Positions 38,167 to 46,560 of a stretch of DNA of 64,000 nucleotides are shown here, piece after piece. The stretch is from NCBI RefSeq assembly GCF_002754475.1, contig NZ_PEFL01000002.1:124001-188000 (forward strand). The letters are read 5' to 3'. The stretch is from Comamonas sp. 26. Its GTDB lineage: Bacteria > Pseudomonadota > Gammaproteobacteria > Burkholderiales > Burkholderiaceae_C. The position numbers and the translations under genes were made by a program. Every line of letters starts with the position of its first letter. Within the stretch, counting starts at the first letter, position 1. Below the pieces are notes generated by a model. That model was not told where the DNA came from. It saw only the letters and a list, made by a program, of their open reading frames with translations, and did not search any database.

Positions 38167-39194
38167 AGAAAATGCTTTTCAAAAATTCTCTGCGCATTCG
38201 AAAGCAGCAATCTGGTTTGACCTTGGTCGAACTCATGGTTGCAATGGTTTTAGCTTTGTTGATCACCATGGCCGCAGCGGGTGCACTGGTTATCGCAAGG
38301 CAAGGATTTAGCAATGTGGATGCCGCCGCTCAACTGCGCGATAACGGCCGCTTTATTCAAGACATGTTGCAGCGCATTGGAGTCCAAACTGGCTACAAAA
38401 GCCTTCAATATGCGGCCACCAAAAGGACTGTTAGCACCGATGGAATTTCGGATACTCCTGCACCGAATGTATTCGGATTAAACAACGCATCCCGAACCAC
38501 AACCAATACATGGGATGAAGGCACAGCACGCTCCTCAGGTGCAGTAGGTTATGGAAGCGATATTTTGATCCTACGTTATCAAGCCAGCGCATCAACGGTG
38601 AACTCTACAGCTTCCGATGGAACGATTATTGACTGCATGGGTATAAGCCCTACAGGAATACCTAGTGCGCGCGATGATCGCGTTGTCAGTATTCTTCATA
38701 TCGGCACAGGTGCCAGCGGCGAGCCATCCTTAATGTGCTCCCGATCAAGCACAGGAATGGCACCTTATGACTCACAACCGATTATTCAAGGCGTCGAAAA
38801 TCTTCAATTCCTCTATGGCGTTGACGGCATCGGCCCTGGAAATACAGTCGTTCCGATACCGACAAACACAGCTGACTCCGTACCCGAGCGCTATCTGCGC
38901 GCAGACCAGTTAACGGTGAGTGGAAATGTTGCAGCCACCAATGCCAATTGGCAAAGAGTTAGAAGCATACGCGTAGGATTAATTCTGCGAGGAGCTACTG
39001 GTAGCGCCATCGACAAAAGCAGCCAGACCTTCTACCCTCTGGGCTCCAGCAAAGCCTCATCGACTGGAGCTGAAGGCAGCGCATTTGCCAGCAGTGCCGA
39101 TCCTGGCACCACATTCACCCCGGCAGCTGATAGCCGACTCCGTCAAGCTGTCACCTTTACGATCCACTTGCGCAATTATCAAGAGGACCTCTGA
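38163..39194 (+). CDS. pilW: Type IV pilus assembly protein PilW
   Basis: A 343-residue minor pilin with the leader QQSG/LTLVELMVAMVLALLITMAAAGALV, which differs from most pilins by Leu at position 1 but keeps Glu5. The N-terminal helix is followed by NVDAAAQLRDNGRFIQDMLQRIG, typical of PilW. The C-terminal half ends in RLRQAVTFTIHLRNYQ, also family-like. It starts at the pilV stop and ends three bases before pilX. Confidence 0.87.
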   Translation: MKKMLFKNSLRIRKQQSGLTLVELMVAMVLALLITMAAAGALVIARQGFSNVDAAAQLRDNGRFIQDMLQRIGVQTGYKSLQYAATKRTVSTDGISDTPAPNVFGLNNASRTTTNTWDEGTARSSGAVGYGSDILILRYQASASTVNSTASDGTIIDCMGISPTGIPSARDDRVVSILHIGTGASGEPSLMCSRSSTGMAPYDSQPIIQGVENLQFLYGVDGIGPGNTVVPIPTNTADSVPERYLRADQLTVSGNVAATNANWQRVRSIRVGLILRGATGSAIDKSSQTFYPLGSSKASSTGAEGSAFASSADPGTTFTPAADSRLRQAVTFTIHLRNYQEDL

Positions 39195-39196
39195 AC

Positions 39197-39823
39197 ATGT
39201 CTTCACAACCAAATCAGCTTCATCTAAAGAAAAATAATTACCAACGCGGTGTTTCCCTTATTGTTGTATTGCTAATATTAGTAATAGTTTCAATCTTGGG
39301 TGTTAGTGGAGTTCAAATATCGATGATGGCAGAGAAAAGCGCACGTAATGATCGAGATTATCAAATTGCTTGGCAAGCGAGTGAGGCTGCTCTGGTGGAT
39401 GCGGAATTCGACATAGAGGGACTTCCCGCAAGCGCAACCAACAAAAGAAATTCGATATTTAAATTAGGCCAAACTGACATTTCTAAATTCATTACTGGTT
39501 GCGGAACAAGCTCTCCCTCGACGGGTTTATGTGCACTGAATGAAACCGGAAAACCCGCATGGCTCACTGTGGACTTCACCAACAGTGAAAACAATGTATC
39601 CACCATTGCATTTGGCACTTTTACGGGGCGGACCTTTCCTGCTGGCGGCGCAGGCATTCAACCATCAAAGCCACCTCGTTACGTTATCGAGGCTATCCCC
39701 GATCCAGACAATGCGCGAACCACCAAGCCCACAGATATCAAATACATCTATCGCGTGACAGCTATGGGTTTTGGCCCCAACCCAGAAACACAAACCGTGG
39801 TGCAAATGCTGTACCGCAATTGA
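39197..39823 (+). CDS. pilX: Type IV pilus assembly protein PilX
   Basis: A 208-residue minor pilin with the leader YQRG/VSLIVVLLILVIVSILGVSGVQISMM. Position 5 of the mature chain is Val rather than Glu, as usual for PilX-type proteins. The segment ARNDRDYQIAWQASEAALVDAE is the family signature. The C-terminus reads IYRVTAMGFGPNPETQTVVQMLYR, also typical. The pilY1 ATG lies seven bases after its stop. Confidence 0.87.
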   Translation: MSSQPNQLHLKKNNYQRGVSLIVVLLILVIVSILGVSGVQISMMAEKSARNDRDYQIAWQASEAALVDAEFDIEGLPASATNKRNSIFKLGQTDISKFITGCGTSSPSTGLCALNETGKPAWLTVDFTNSENNVSTIAFGTFTGRTFPAGGAGIQPSKPPRYVIEAIPDPDNARTTKPTDIKYIYRVTAMGFGPNPETQTVVQMLYRN

Positions 39824-39830
39824 GATTAAC

Positions 39831-42800
39831 ATGCAATTACGCAAAACCTCAAACGCTGGGCACCAGCAAACCATCGCAGAAAAAAGCTGGAAATCTTTGC
39901 TTCCCAGCTCTATTCGCTCCTGGCTCGCATGGGGGATACCACCCATCGCAGCTATTACGTCTTTAATTGCCTATGGAACAGGAACTCCACCTAATATTCC
40001 TGCCATTACTTTGGCAGCAGAGCCTTTGTACGCGGCGGTTACAGTGGATAAACCAACAATGGCGCTGGCGCTCTCTGTTGAATTTCCTACAGTGGGGGCG
40101 CAATATGTCCCCCGAGACTCCAGTGATGCAGTGAACACATACAGCAATGTAGATGAATATCTTGGATATTATGATGCAGAAAGCTGCTACACCTACAACG
40201 ACGCACCCACAGAAACAGTCGTTTCACCAAAAACGCTAACTGATTACAAACGATTTGACAGATCGGGGCCTGCGACATCTCGACAATGCGCCAACGCCTT
40301 CAGTGGAAATTTTTTAAATTGGTCTAGCAGCTCTGCCATTGATATGCTTCGCTTGGCATTATCTGGCGGAGATAGATATATAGACACACCCAACCTGACC
40401 ATTTTGCAGAGAGCAGTGCTCCCCAACGGAGACCCGGTCTGCATGTGGAATAGTGGCAATTTTCCGTCAAAGCAGCTTTCACGAAACGGCGGAGATTTCT
40501 TGGGAGCCGTCCCCACTGCCATGAGAACAGCCGCTGGCAACAACAATATTTTTGTTGCCAATACGCTTAATCGGATTTACTTCGGCACGGCATCAGGCGG
40601 CAGCTGCACAAACACCAGCTCCTACACACTGAGTTCTGCAGGCTCACAATTAGGGCCTAGAGAAAACTCTTTCACTGATCTACCCACTGATGCGGTTCTC
40701 TGTTCCGCAGAAGGCTCCACAAACCAATGCAGCTTTACGGGAGTAAAAGAAGTTTGGTTTGGCATTAAGGCAAACGGTAAAAATTACTGGAACAAAGGCC
40801 CAGCCTCGAATGGAGCCCCATGCTATTACACGAATTTGGGAGACCCATTATCAGGGGCATCTAAAAGCTGCTACGTACGCCCATACTCTGGATCTTGGAA
40901 ACCAACTACCACCACCGCTCTAAACAGCGATGGATTTTTCTACTCGAGGGTGCAAGTCTGCAATTCGAGCAACGGCACACTGCAGGACTCCAGAGACTAC
41001 AAACTGTGCCAACAATACCCAAATGGAAATTACAAACCAACCGGTGTAATTCAAAAATACAGCGATCAATTACGTCTATCTGCATTTGGTTACTTAATGG
41101 ACCAAACTGCAAGCTATGACAATAATAACACCGGTCGTTACGGCGGCGTTTTGCGCGCCCCCATGAAGTATGTGGGCAACAAAACATATAACGAGAATGG
41201 GCAAGACAACACCCCTGCTGGCGGCAACAGCAAAGCTGAATGGAACTCTAATACCGGCGTATTTGTTGATAATCCAGAAAATCACGCCATGCAAACCAGC
41301 GGCGTGATCAATTACCTCAACAAATTTGGGCGCACAGGCCCCACCCCAGGAAGATACAAAAAATACGATCCTGTTGGTGAGCTTTATTATCAGAGCCTGA
41401 GATATCTCCAAGGTCTAGGCCCTACCGCTGATGCCGTTAATAATATTGATGACACCATGCGCGATGGTTTCCCTGTTTACACGACCTGGGATGAAGATCC
41501 GTATGGCGGCACTCGAAGTGACGCCTCTGATTACTCTTGCCTTAAAAGCAATATTGTCGTCATCGGCGATGTCAACACCCATGATGGAAATTGGCGAAAT
41601 ATCCCAACCACAGACAATAAAGCCAATAACGTCCCGAACTTTAGAACATGGCACAGCCTTGTTCAAAACTTCGAAAAAAATAGTGCGACCAACTATGTGG
41701 ATGGCCAAGGGGCTACAAGGACTAGCGGAAATCCTAACGGTTCCAATAACAGTGTTCCGTCATCTTCTCAGACGAGTCAAATCATGGGCTATGCATACTG
41801 GGCGCATACCCATGATATCCGTGGCAACGATTGGACACAGAATGTAGGAAGTAAAAAACGGCCAGGATTGCGCGTTAAAACCTATGTGTTCGACGTTAAT
41901 GAAAACGGGACGATGAACAATGAGTCCACTCGTCGGAATGCCAATCAGTTTTTCATGGCCGCCAAGTACGGCGGCTTTGAAAGCGACCCTTCCAATCAGG
42001 GATCACGTCCCTACAACACTTGGGGAAACCCATTCAAGAAGCAGGATTCAACTAATGACAACAATGTTTGGCAGAAAACGGCGACGCCTGGCGAAGCCTC
42101 CAGCTACTACCTGCAAAGTAATGCTCGCGCGGTATTGAATGCATTTGACGAAATTTTCAGCCGTGCCTCAACTTCTGCACGAAGCATTGCTGGGGTCGCA
42201 ACACCTTCCAGCGTAGTCTCAAGTGCCAATGGAGCCATCACCTATTCCGCCAAATTCGACACCAGCAACTGGAGCGGAGATGTGGTTGCGGAGCCGGTAA
42301 CCGTGAACAGCAGTAATCAAGTTTCTATTTCAACCCCTTTATGGAGTGCATCCAATCAACTGGGCATAATGACTTCACCTGCGGTCAATCGCAATATTGT
42401 GGTGGGAGCCGGAGGAGGTAACACCAACCCCACAGCGAACAACTTCACTTGGGGCGAAATCAGCGAGCAGTTGCGAACTGACTTAGGAAAACTCACTACG
42501 ACCTCCACAGGGGATGGTCGTGGACAAGAGCGATTGAACTTCATCAGAGGAGATCGCTCACTTGAAGGAAAACCATTTCGAGTCAGAAGTACCTTGCTAG
42601 GCGATATTGTCAACTCCAATGTGGTGTATTCAGGAGTTCCTTCAGCCGCATACAGTGGAGTAGGTTATGCGGCCTTCCGCACTGCATATAGTTCGCGCAC
42701 GCCGAGTGTTTTTGCGGGTGCCAATGACGGCATGCTTCATGCATTCAATGCCAATAATGGGAACGAGCTATTTGGATATATTCCAAGCTGGCTGGGGGCC

Positions 42801-44261
42801 AAACTAGCCGCTCTGACAAGCCCAAGCTACGTCAACAACCATCAGAACTACGTCGATGCACCTCTCGCTATCAGCGAGGCGCAAGTTGCCAACAATAATG
42901 TGGCGGCGGACTGGAAGACGGTACTCGTAGGCGGTACAGGCGGCGGAGGATCGGGCGTTTTTGCACTGGATGTCACATCCCCCAGCAGCTTTGCCGCATC
43001 CAATGTCATGTGGGAATTCACACGCGCCGACGATGCGGATCTCGGACAAGTGATTGGCCAACCTCAGATACTCAAATTTAAGACCAGCGGCACTGATTCA
43101 CCTGCAACTTACCGCTGGTTTGCTGTAGTGGGTAGTGGCGTCAACAATTACAGCCCAGAGTCTGCCAACGGCCCATTCAGTACGACTGGAGATCCAGCTG
43201 TTTTTCTATTGGCGTTGGACAAACCTGCAGGTGCATCATGGGCTCTTGGAAGCAATTACTTCAAAATTTCACTAACTGCCGATTCCACACTAAAAGCAAC
43301 ATCACCCACCGGAGTCGCTAATTTCACACCTCTGTACGGATCCAACGGCGAAGTCACTGATATCTACGCCGGTGATCTTCATGGAAATTTATGGAAATTG
43401 CGTTTTTCCGATAAACCGACTAGCTCTTGGAATTTGACTGGCCTCTCTTACATTAAAAGAGGAAATGGCTCATCAGCCGTAGCGGCTCCTTTGTACATCG
43501 CTCGCGATGGCAGCACTACACCAAAAATTCAATCGATTACCGCAGCACCGACTCTCTTCACCGGCCCACTTGTCGGAGGAGTTGAGACTTTTTATGTAGC
43601 GTTTGGAACAGGTAAATATTTGGAGTCTGCGGACAACATAGCAACGACGACCAATAGTTTTTATGTTATTTACGACAATAACTCCACCGCACTCGACACA
43701 TCCAACGCAGCTGACGGTGCCATTGCAGGCAGAGGCCGACTTGCAGCGGGCAGTGTCAATACCGAAACCAAAGTAATCACTGTTCCAGCATTCAAGTGGG
43801 GAAGAGCATCTTCGGCAAACGATACAACGAAGAGATCAGGCTGGTATTTCGATCTTCCATCCGGTGGAGAAAAATTGGTAAGCAGTATTGCCGACTTAGG
43901 AATACTCAACGCCTCCTTCAACACCGTCATCCCAGGCTCATCTGGAGCGACTGCAGGCAGCTGCACCAATAACCAAGGCAGTGGTAACTCTTACCTTTTA
44001 AATATCAGCAATGGTTTAACCCAGTACAAACAATCTACTGTAGGCATCCTTGGTCCTTCTGTATTCTTCACCAATGAAGATGAAACGACAGTGAGCAAGA
44101 GCGACAGCACAGGAAGAAGAATCAGAGTACTTACTAAGCGCGGCCTGAGCATCGGACAATCCGGCGCAAATGCCAGCGGCCAATCGACCACGATTACGCA
44201 AAATATCGGACGTTTGAGCTGGCGCCAGATTAATAGCTATCAAGATATGAAAAATAAATAA
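39831..44261 (+). CDS. pilY1: PilY1-like pilus tip adhesin
   Basis: A 1476-residue secreted protein that should sit at the pilus tip with the minor pilins and modulate adhesion and retraction. The C-terminal third is the PilY1 beta-propeller: VFAGANDGMLHAFNANNGNELFGY, VGGTGGGGSGVFALDVTSP and IYAGDLHGNLWKLRF. The N-terminal part, rich in Asn, Ser, Thr and Gly, is highly divergent, and I saw no classic Ca-binding DxDxNxxxD loop. ATG 39831 is preferred to the longer frame from 39771, which overlaps pilX. The gene is AT-rich compared with flanking housekeeping genes, and pilE follows after three bases. Confidence 0.87.
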   Translation: MQLRKTSNAGHQQTIAEKSWKSLLPSSIRSWLAWGIPPIAAITSLIAYGTGTPPNIPAITLAAEPLYAAVTVDKPTMALALSVEFPTVGAQYVPRDSSDAVNTYSNVDEYLGYYDAESCYTYNDAPTETVVSPKTLTDYKRFDRSGPATSRQCANAFSGNFLNWSSSSAIDMLRLALSGGDRYIDTPNLTILQRAVLPNGDPVCMWNSGNFPSKQLSRNGGDFLGAVPTAMRTAAGNNNIFVANTLNRIYFGTASGGSCTNTSSYTLSSAGSQLGPRENSFTDLPTDAVLCSAEGSTNQCSFTGVKEVWFGIKANGKNYWNKGPASNGAPCYYTNLGDPLSGASKSCYVRPYSGSWKPTTTTALNSDGFFYSRVQVCNSSNGTLQDSRDYKLCQQYPNGNYKPTGVIQKYSDQLRLSAFGYLMDQTASYDNNNTGRYGGVLRAPMKYVGNKTYNENGQDNTPAGGNSKAEWNSNTGVFVDNPENHAMQTSGVINYLNKFGRTGPTPGRYKKYDPVGELYYQSLRYLQGLGPTADAVNNIDDTMRDGFPVYTTWDEDPYGGTRSDASDYSCLKSNIVVIGDVNTHDGNWRNIPTTDNKANNVPNFRTWHSLVQNFEKNSATNYVDGQGATRTSGNPNGSNNSVPSSSQTSQIMGYAYWAHTHDIRGNDWTQNVGSKKRPGLRVKTYVFDVNENGTMNNESTRRNANQFFMAAKYGGFESDPSNQGSRPYNTWGNPFKKQDSTNDNNVWQKTATPGEASSYYLQSNARAVLNAFDEIFSRASTSARSIAGVATPSSVVSSANGAITYSAKFDTSNWSGDVVAEPVTVNSSNQVSISTPLWSASNQLGIMTSPAVNRNIVVGAGGGNTNPTANNFTWGEISEQLRTDLGKLTTTSTGDGRGQERLNFIRGDRSLEGKPFRVRSTLLGDIVNSNVVYSGVPSAAYSGVGYAAFRTAYSSRTPSVFAGANDGMLHAFNANNGNELFGYIPSWLGAKLAALTSPSYVNNHQNYVDAPLAISEAQVANNNVAADWKTVLVGGTGGGGSGVFALDVTSPSSFAASNVMWEFTRADDADLGQVIGQPQILKFKTSGTDSPATYRWFAVVGSGVNNYSPESANGPFSTTGDPAVFLLALDKPAGASWALGSNYFKISLTADSTLKATSPTGVANFTPLYGSNGEVTDIYAGDLHGNLWKLRFSDKPTSSWNLTGLSYIKRGNGSSAVAAPLYIARDGSTTPKIQSITAAPTLFTGPLVGGVETFYVAFGTGKYLESADNIATTTNSFYVIYDNNSTALDTSNAADGAIAGRGRLAAGSVNTETKVITVPAFKWGRASSANDTTKRSGWYFDLPSGGEKLVSSIADLGILNASFNTVIPGSSGATAGSCTNNQGSGNSYLLNISNGLTQYKQSTVGILGPSVFFTNEDETTVSKSDSTGRRIRVLTKRGLSIGQSGANASGQSTTITQNIGRLSWRQINSYQDMKNK

Positions 44262-44263
44262 TC

Positions 44264-44776
44264 ATGAAAAAAAATAATCAAAGTGGTTTTACTCTGATCG
44301 AGTTGATGATTGTTGTAGCAGTCATCGGCATATTGTCTGCTATTGCTTATCCTTCCTATACAGAATCGGTATTAAAGGGAAAACGTGCGCAGGCGCGAGC
44401 GGCTATTGCCGAGCTGTTGCAGCAGCAAGAGCGCTACATGACACAGCGAAACTGCTATCTCGGCTTTTCGACCAATACCAGTACAGGTGCGGCGACGCCT
44501 ACGGCTCCCTCTCCGTCTACCGCTTGCGGAGGCGTAACCGCAAGCAGTGCTCCTTTTAAAACATTTTCCGGAGAGAGTTTAGCGGGAGCCAGTTATTTCC
44601 TAACGGCTACCACATGTCCAGGGACTGGTTCAAGCACTCTGTCCATTGCTAGCTGTGTGAAAGTTGTTGCCACTCCCGTGAAATCGGACCCTAAAGTGGC
44701 GAATCTGGAAATGACTAGCAGTGGATTGAAAACCTGTACAGGCACAACGACCAACAAGAGCTTGTGCTGGCCATGA
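44264..44776 (+). CDS. pilE: Type IV pilin-like protein PilE (minor pilin)
   Basis: A 170-residue pilin-like protein with the class leader QSG/FTLIELMIVVAVIGILSAIAYPSYTESVLKGKR, Glu5 intact. GKRAQARAAIAELLQQQERYMTQRNCY is typical of the PilE minor-pilin subgroup. The C-terminus has paired Cys (SGLKTCTGTTTNKSLCWP), the likely D-loop. It is not a major pilin candidate, since its neighbours are all minor pilins. Confidence 0.88.
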   Translation: MKKNNQSGFTLIELMIVVAVIGILSAIAYPSYTESVLKGKRAQARAAIAELLQQQERYMTQRNCYLGFSTNTSTGAATPTAPSPSTACGGVTASSAPFKTFSGESLAGASYFLTATTCPGTGSSTLSIASCVKVVATPVKSDPKVANLEMTSSGLKTCTGTTTNKSLCWP

Positions 44777-45354
44777 TCATTCATCGAAAAATCAATCCAC
44801 GCGGGTTCACACTGATTGAGCTCATGGTGGTTATTGCGATTGTGGGCGTACTGCTTACATTGGCAGCACCCAGCTTTGTCAGCTTTCAACGAAATTCTGA
44901 GCTGACTTCACTGGCAAACAAAATGCTGGGGTCCATCAATTCTGCACGCAGTGAAGCAATGAAATCCGGGAGAAATGCATTCGTTGTTCCGAATGATTCA
45001 AGCAATTGGTCTACAGGCTGGTTTGTCTATGTCGACATGAATGCAGATAATTCCTATGAAGAAGGAACGGATCTCTTCATTCAAACACAGCCTGCTCTTG
45101 TCAGTTACATCGCTATGACTGGCAACAATAATGCGGCAGCATCAAGTCCCTATATCAGCTTCGATAGCGCTGGCTACGCCCGCACTGTCGGCGGTAATGG
45201 CCTCACTAATTTGGCCTTGTCCATCAAGCGCAACGACGTCAGCACTGCTGATACACCAGAGCAAAGTCGTTTAGTTATCGTGGCACGCACAGGCCGAACA
45301 CGGGCGTGCAAACCCTCAGCCGACTCCAGCTGCACCACTAGCGCCAGCAATTAA
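44773..45354 (+). CDS. fimT: FimT/GspH-family pseudopilin
   Basis: A 193-residue pseudopilin with the leader PRG/FTLIELMVVIAIVGVLLTLAAPSF, Glu5 present, followed by SLANKMLGSINSARSEAMKSGR, characteristic of FimT/FimU/GspH. The C-terminal half ends RLVIVARTGRTRACKPSADSSCTT, close to the GspH pattern. ATG 44773 overlaps the pilE stop. In many proteobacteria this gene leads the minor-pilin operon; here it is last. Confidence 0.86.
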   Translation: MIIHRKINPRGFTLIELMVVIAIVGVLLTLAAPSFVSFQRNSELTSLANKMLGSINSARSEAMKSGRNAFVVPNDSSNWSTGWFVYVDMNADNSYEEGTDLFIQTQPALVSYIAMTGNNNAAASSPYISFDSAGYARTVGGNGLTNLALSIKRNDVSTADTPEQSRLVIVARTGRTRACKPSADSSCTTSASN

Positions 45355-45398
45355 ATACGATTCAATGCACCAATGGGTTGACGCTACCATCAGTAGAA

Positions 45399-46508
45399 AT
45401 GAACAATTTTTCCACTTATATGAACAAAGCGCTTGAGCAGGCAGCTCAGGCGCTTTTTCTTTCCTCTCCCAATCCGCGCGTTGGCTGCGTGATCATTGAT
45501 CGTGAAGGCCAGATCATCGGCCAAGGCTTTACCCAGCAGGCTGGCGGCCCGCATGCCGAAGTCATGGCACTGCGCGATGCCTCAGCCAAAGGCAATGATG
45601 TGCAAAGCGCCACGGCCTATGTGACGCTGGAGCCCTGCTCTCACCACGGCCGCACCGGCCCTTGCTGCGACGCGCTGCTGGCAGCTGGCATTGGCAAGGT
45701 GGTTGGTGCACTGACCGACCCCAACCCACAGGTTGCGGGACGAGGCTTTGATCGTCTGCGCACAGCAGGGGTGGAGGTTGAAGTCGGCCCCGGCGCAGCC
45801 GAGTCGCGTGAACTCAATATCGGTTTTTTCAGCCGCATGATTCGTGGCACGCCCTGGGTGCGTATGAAGGCTGCCAGCTCGCTAGATGGCGTGACGGCTT
45901 TGCACAACGGGAATAGTCAATGGATTACTTCGCCAGAGGCACGTGCGGACGGCCATGCCTGGCGCGCGCGCGCCTGCACGATCTTGACGGGCATTGGCAC
46001 GTTGCTGGCAGATAACCCGCATCTGAATGTGCGCGATGTACCCACGCCGCGCCAGCCGCGTATTGCCGTGGTAGACAGCAAGCTCGACATTCCGCTGGAT
46101 GCTCATGTTTTAAAAGCGCCTAGCGGATGCCTTATCTACACCTGCAGTACAAATCAATCCAAGGTTGAGCAACTGCAAGCGCTAGGCGCTATCGTTGTTG
46201 ATATGCCCAATGCCTACGACAAAGTCGATCTGGCCGCCATGCTGCGCGATCTGGCACAGCGCGGCACCAATGAGCTGCATGTGGAGGCTGGCTTCAAGCT
46301 CAACGGCTCATTGATTCGCGAAGGGCTGGTGGATGAGTTTCTCTTCTATCAGGCACCCAAGTTGCTGGGCACAGGCGCCATGGGCATTGCCAGTTTCGGC
46401 CCCCTGAATGAACTGAGCGAGGGCCTGCAACTGGAGTTTCATGATGTGGCGCGACTGGGGCCAGACCTGCGCATCGTGGCCAGAGTTCAAGGCCGCGACA
46501 AGTTCTAG
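45399..46508 (+). CDS. ribD: Bifunctional riboflavin biosynthesis deaminase/reductase
   Basis: A 369-residue two-domain enzyme that deaminates the pyrimidine intermediate and reduces its ribosyl side chain. The N-terminal deaminase has the zinc motif HAEVMAL (His52, Glu54) and PCSHHGRTGPCC (Cys80, Cys89). The C-terminal reductase has VRMKAASSLDGVTALHNGNSQWI and a C-terminal LVDEFLFYQAPKLLG. An 11-bp inverted pair of dyad-repeat sequence (46115-46125 and 46180-46190) lies inside the reductase part. ATG 45399 is chosen over the upstream TTG 45378; ATG 45420 is an alternative. Confidence 0.93.
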   Translation: MNNFSTYMNKALEQAAQALFLSSPNPRVGCVIIDREGQIIGQGFTQQAGGPHAEVMALRDASAKGNDVQSATAYVTLEPCSHHGRTGPCCDALLAAGIGKVVGALTDPNPQVAGRGFDRLRTAGVEVEVGPGAAESRELNIGFFSRMIRGTPWVRMKAASSLDGVTALHNGNSQWITSPEARADGHAWRARACTILTGIGTLLADNPHLNVRDVPTPRQPRIAVVDSKLDIPLDAHVLKAPSGCLIYTCSTNQSKVEQLQALGAIVVDMPNAYDKVDLAAMLRDLAQRGTNELHVEAGFKLNGSLIREGLVDEFLFYQAPKLLGTGAMGIASFGPLNELSEGLQLEFHDVARLGPDLRIVARVQGRDKF

Positions 46509-46560
46509 CGGAGCCGGCGTCTTACATGCGAAAAAAGCCATCATCGGTTACAAGATAACA

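Noticed and set aside
44230..44243. TAGCTATCAAG near the end of pilY1 as a repeat copy
   Set aside because: Only the short AGCTATCAA core is shared; too little to separate from chance.
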